DNA from: Castor canadensis
Lineage: Eukaryota; Chordata; Mammalia; Rodentia; Castoridae
DNA length: 64,000 nucleotides
Assembly: GCF_047511655.1 (NCBI RefSeq)
Contig: NC_133387.1
Span: 20,640,353 to 20,704,352, forward strand
Direction of reading: 5' to 3'
The notes beneath the pieces were generated by a model. The model was not told the origin of the DNA. It searched no databases and saw only the letters and a list, made by a program, of their open reading frames with translations. This document shows positions 62,400 to 64,000 of the stretch, piece after piece (positions within the stretch are counted from its first letter, which is position 1; each line of letters starts with the position of its first letter). The translations under genes and the position numbers were made by a program.

Positions 62400-63122
62400 T
62401 TTTCAAAAAATTCTTATTGTAGTAAAACACATATGATTTAAATTTACCATTTTAACCATTTTTAAGAGTACAGTTCAGTGTCTTAAGTACATTCCCAATG
62501 TTGTGCAAGCATCACCACCATTTCCAGAACTTTTTTTATCTTTTCAAATTGTAACTCAGTACCCATTAAACAATAACACTCCATTCTCCCCTTCCCTTCT
62601 ACTGACCATCACCCTTCTACTTGTCTCCATGAATTTGATTACTGTAAATACCTCATATAAATGCAACTGTACAGTACTTGTCCTTTTCTGACTGGCTTAT
62701 TTCACTTACCAGAATGTCTTCAAGGTTTATCCATGGTACAGCATGTGTCAGGATTCCCTTCCTTTTTAAGACTGAATAACATTATATTGTATGTATATAC
62801 CACATTTTCTTTTCCATCCATCTGTCAATGGATTCTTGAGTCCAACCTTTTGGCTGACATGAATAATTCTTCTATGAACATGGGTGTATGACAATCTCTT
62901 CAAGATCTTATTTTCAATTGTTTTAGGTATATATCCAGAAGAAGAATTTCTGGGTCATATGGTATTCTATTTTTAAATTTTTTAGGAATTCACATACTAT
63001 TTTCCATAGCAGCTGTAACATTTCACATTCCTACTAACAGTGCACAAATTTGTAATTTCTCTACAGCCTCAGCACCCCTTCTTTTCTTTATAGTAGTCAT
63101 CCTAATAGGTTTGAGGTGAAAG
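62400..63122 (-). mobile_element. Ancient L1 (L1M-like) 3' end
   Basis: The reversed sense of the L1 ORF2 C-terminus is visible in order: ggcttatttcacttaccaga near 62694, tataccacattttcttttcc near 62796, tatccagaagaagaatttct near 62932, then catagcagctgtaac and cattcctactaacagtgcac near 63028. It is heavily mutated, and no duplication was found. Confidence 0.75.
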
Positions 63123-63279
63123 GGAGAACCTTTCACATACACCTCAAAATAGATATGTACCAAAATTCTAAGTTAAGGCATTAGAGTTCCTAGATTCCAA
63201 GGAGATGTTCTCTTATTTAGACTCCATCATGTCTGCTCATGATCCCTGAGGAGGAGGGGAGCATGAAGTCCACACAGCA

Positions 63280-63385
63280 GAACAGTAAACTGAGGCTCAG
63301 AACAACTCAGCTCCTTCCCAAAGGAGAGTAGGACCAGGACCAGGATCATATGCTCTGCTTAGTGCTCTTTCCACTATACTCTACA
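63280..63385 (+). repeat. MIR 3' fragment near the 96-nt exon
   Basis: aaactgaggctcagaacaac and gcttagtgctctttccacta fit the MIR 3' half. Confidence 0.6.
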
Positions 63386-63788
63386 GTACAATGTTTTGAG
63401 GACTGGCAATTTAGAAGAAAAAGGAAACTCTTGGACTAACAATGAACCTGCTGAGTAGAACACCTCAGTCCCATAATGGCATTTCTGGAAGGCTAGGTTC
63501 TGAACCATACGATCAACCCTTATCTATTGCCCACTTCCAATGCACTGCCTAGTGGGTTCACAAAGCACAGGGACCTTGCTTGAGTTCTATTACAGACATG
63601 AAGATAAGCAGAGCTACAGGCCCAGAGGGCTGATTCACACAGCTTGTTTATGGAAACAATCACCCCAGAAGAACTACAGGCATTGAAGAGTTAGTGTCAG
63701 CTGTAGTCTGGCTGATGAATACCTAAATAACAGATATGTTTCTTCTCCATGAAAAAAAGAATTTGGCACAAAGGAGATTAGATAGTAC

Positions 63789-63884
63789 CTGCAGTTGGAG
63801 CCAAACTCTTAGTAGGTTCTTCAGTCAATCCCAGGTATTCTCTAATGAGCTGACTCAGCTTTTGGTAGGCAACATCCAGATCAT
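63789..63884 (-). CDS. Internal coding exon (96 nt) of an unidentified minus-strand gene
   Basis: Read on the minus strand, a polypyrimidine-poor tract ending in ctgtag precedes the exon, and CTGCAG followed by gtacta ends it. After two bases completing a split codon, the open frame reads DLDVAYQKLSQLIREYLGL and continues through EEPTKSLAPTA, leaving one base. That is 31 whole codons between phase-1 junctions. The leftover G joins in frame to the next exon at 57327, which is the main evidence that both belong to one gene. The first half has a leucine/isoleucine heptad-like pattern (probably a short amphipathic helix), and the end is Pro/Thr/Ser-rich. The other two frames hit stops early. I do not recognise the protein family. 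The 5' part of the gene lies beyond the right edge of the window. Confidence 0.75.
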
Positions 63885-64000
63885 CTACAGTAAATGAGAT
63901 AGCACTTTAATGCAAGTGGACCATATCAAAATATAGTCAATGTTCAACTGCTGGTGGTTCTGATTTCGTCACTACATTTAATTTTATGATACTGTGGTAG

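Larger units (their letters stand above)
57328..63788 (-). other. Presumed 6.5-kb intron
   Basis: This separates the 96-nt and 1,935-nt exons. It contains a tiny L1-tail insertion (58149-58192), a trimeric SINE (58882-59206), a minus-strand SINE (59435-59638), a T24 tract near 60800, and an ancient L1 3' end (62400-63120). From 57640 to 58070 there is sequence loosely like a decayed L2 3' end. From 59640 to 62390 it is AT-rich with nothing recognised. Confidence 0.5.

Overview
This is mammalian nuclear DNA, not a prokaryotic or viral locus. It is AT-rich and crowded with interspersed repeats, and coding sequence occurs only as spliced exons. The SINEs join a B1 (7SL-derived) left part to an ID (tRNA-derived) right part. 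Together with rodent-type L1 elements this points to a rodent. The B1 plus ID fusion and the L1 3' ends fit the beaver/squirrel/dormouse side of rodents best, and a beaver (Castor) is my best guess, by inference only.

Right part (about 44.9-63.9 kb), minus strand: one protein-coding gene entering from beyond the right edge. Three exons can be placed by splice sites and matching phase: 63789-63884 (96 nt), 55393-57327 (1,935 nt) and 44934-45073 (140 nt). All placed junctions interrupt codons in phase 1, so the first two exons could each be skipped without breaking frame. The large exon encodes a disordered Pro/Ser/Glu/Lys-rich segment built of degenerate repeats of about 30-35 residues. I do not recognise the gene.

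Centre (19.1-44.3 kb): a cluster of L1 insertions of one family. They are a 2.5-kb copy with an intact 3' half of ORF2 (19125-21585, minus), a near full-length copy (25390-32271, plus) with 5' UTR monomers, broken ORF1 and ORF2 and an internal inverted block, and shorter 3' pieces (34815-35015, 35105-35537, 43435-44270). Several have clear target-site duplications. A 44-base L1 tail insertion lies at 58149-58192.

Left part (0-19 kb): LTR-derived repeats in both orientations, a decayed gammaretrovirus-like provirus remnant (about 5443-7924) keeping pieces of protease/RT, the env TM subunit and a 3' LTR, MaLR/ERVL-like LTRs, an older L1 3' end, and MIR/L2 fossils. No gene was recognised here.

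Nothing looks like a new multi-gene system. The most interesting items are the unidentified repeat-rich gene with its symmetric exons and NAGNAG acceptor, the inverted block inside the L1, the miniature L1 insertion, the truncated L1 ORF that gained a start codon from flanking DNA, and a local duplication of an L2 fossil.
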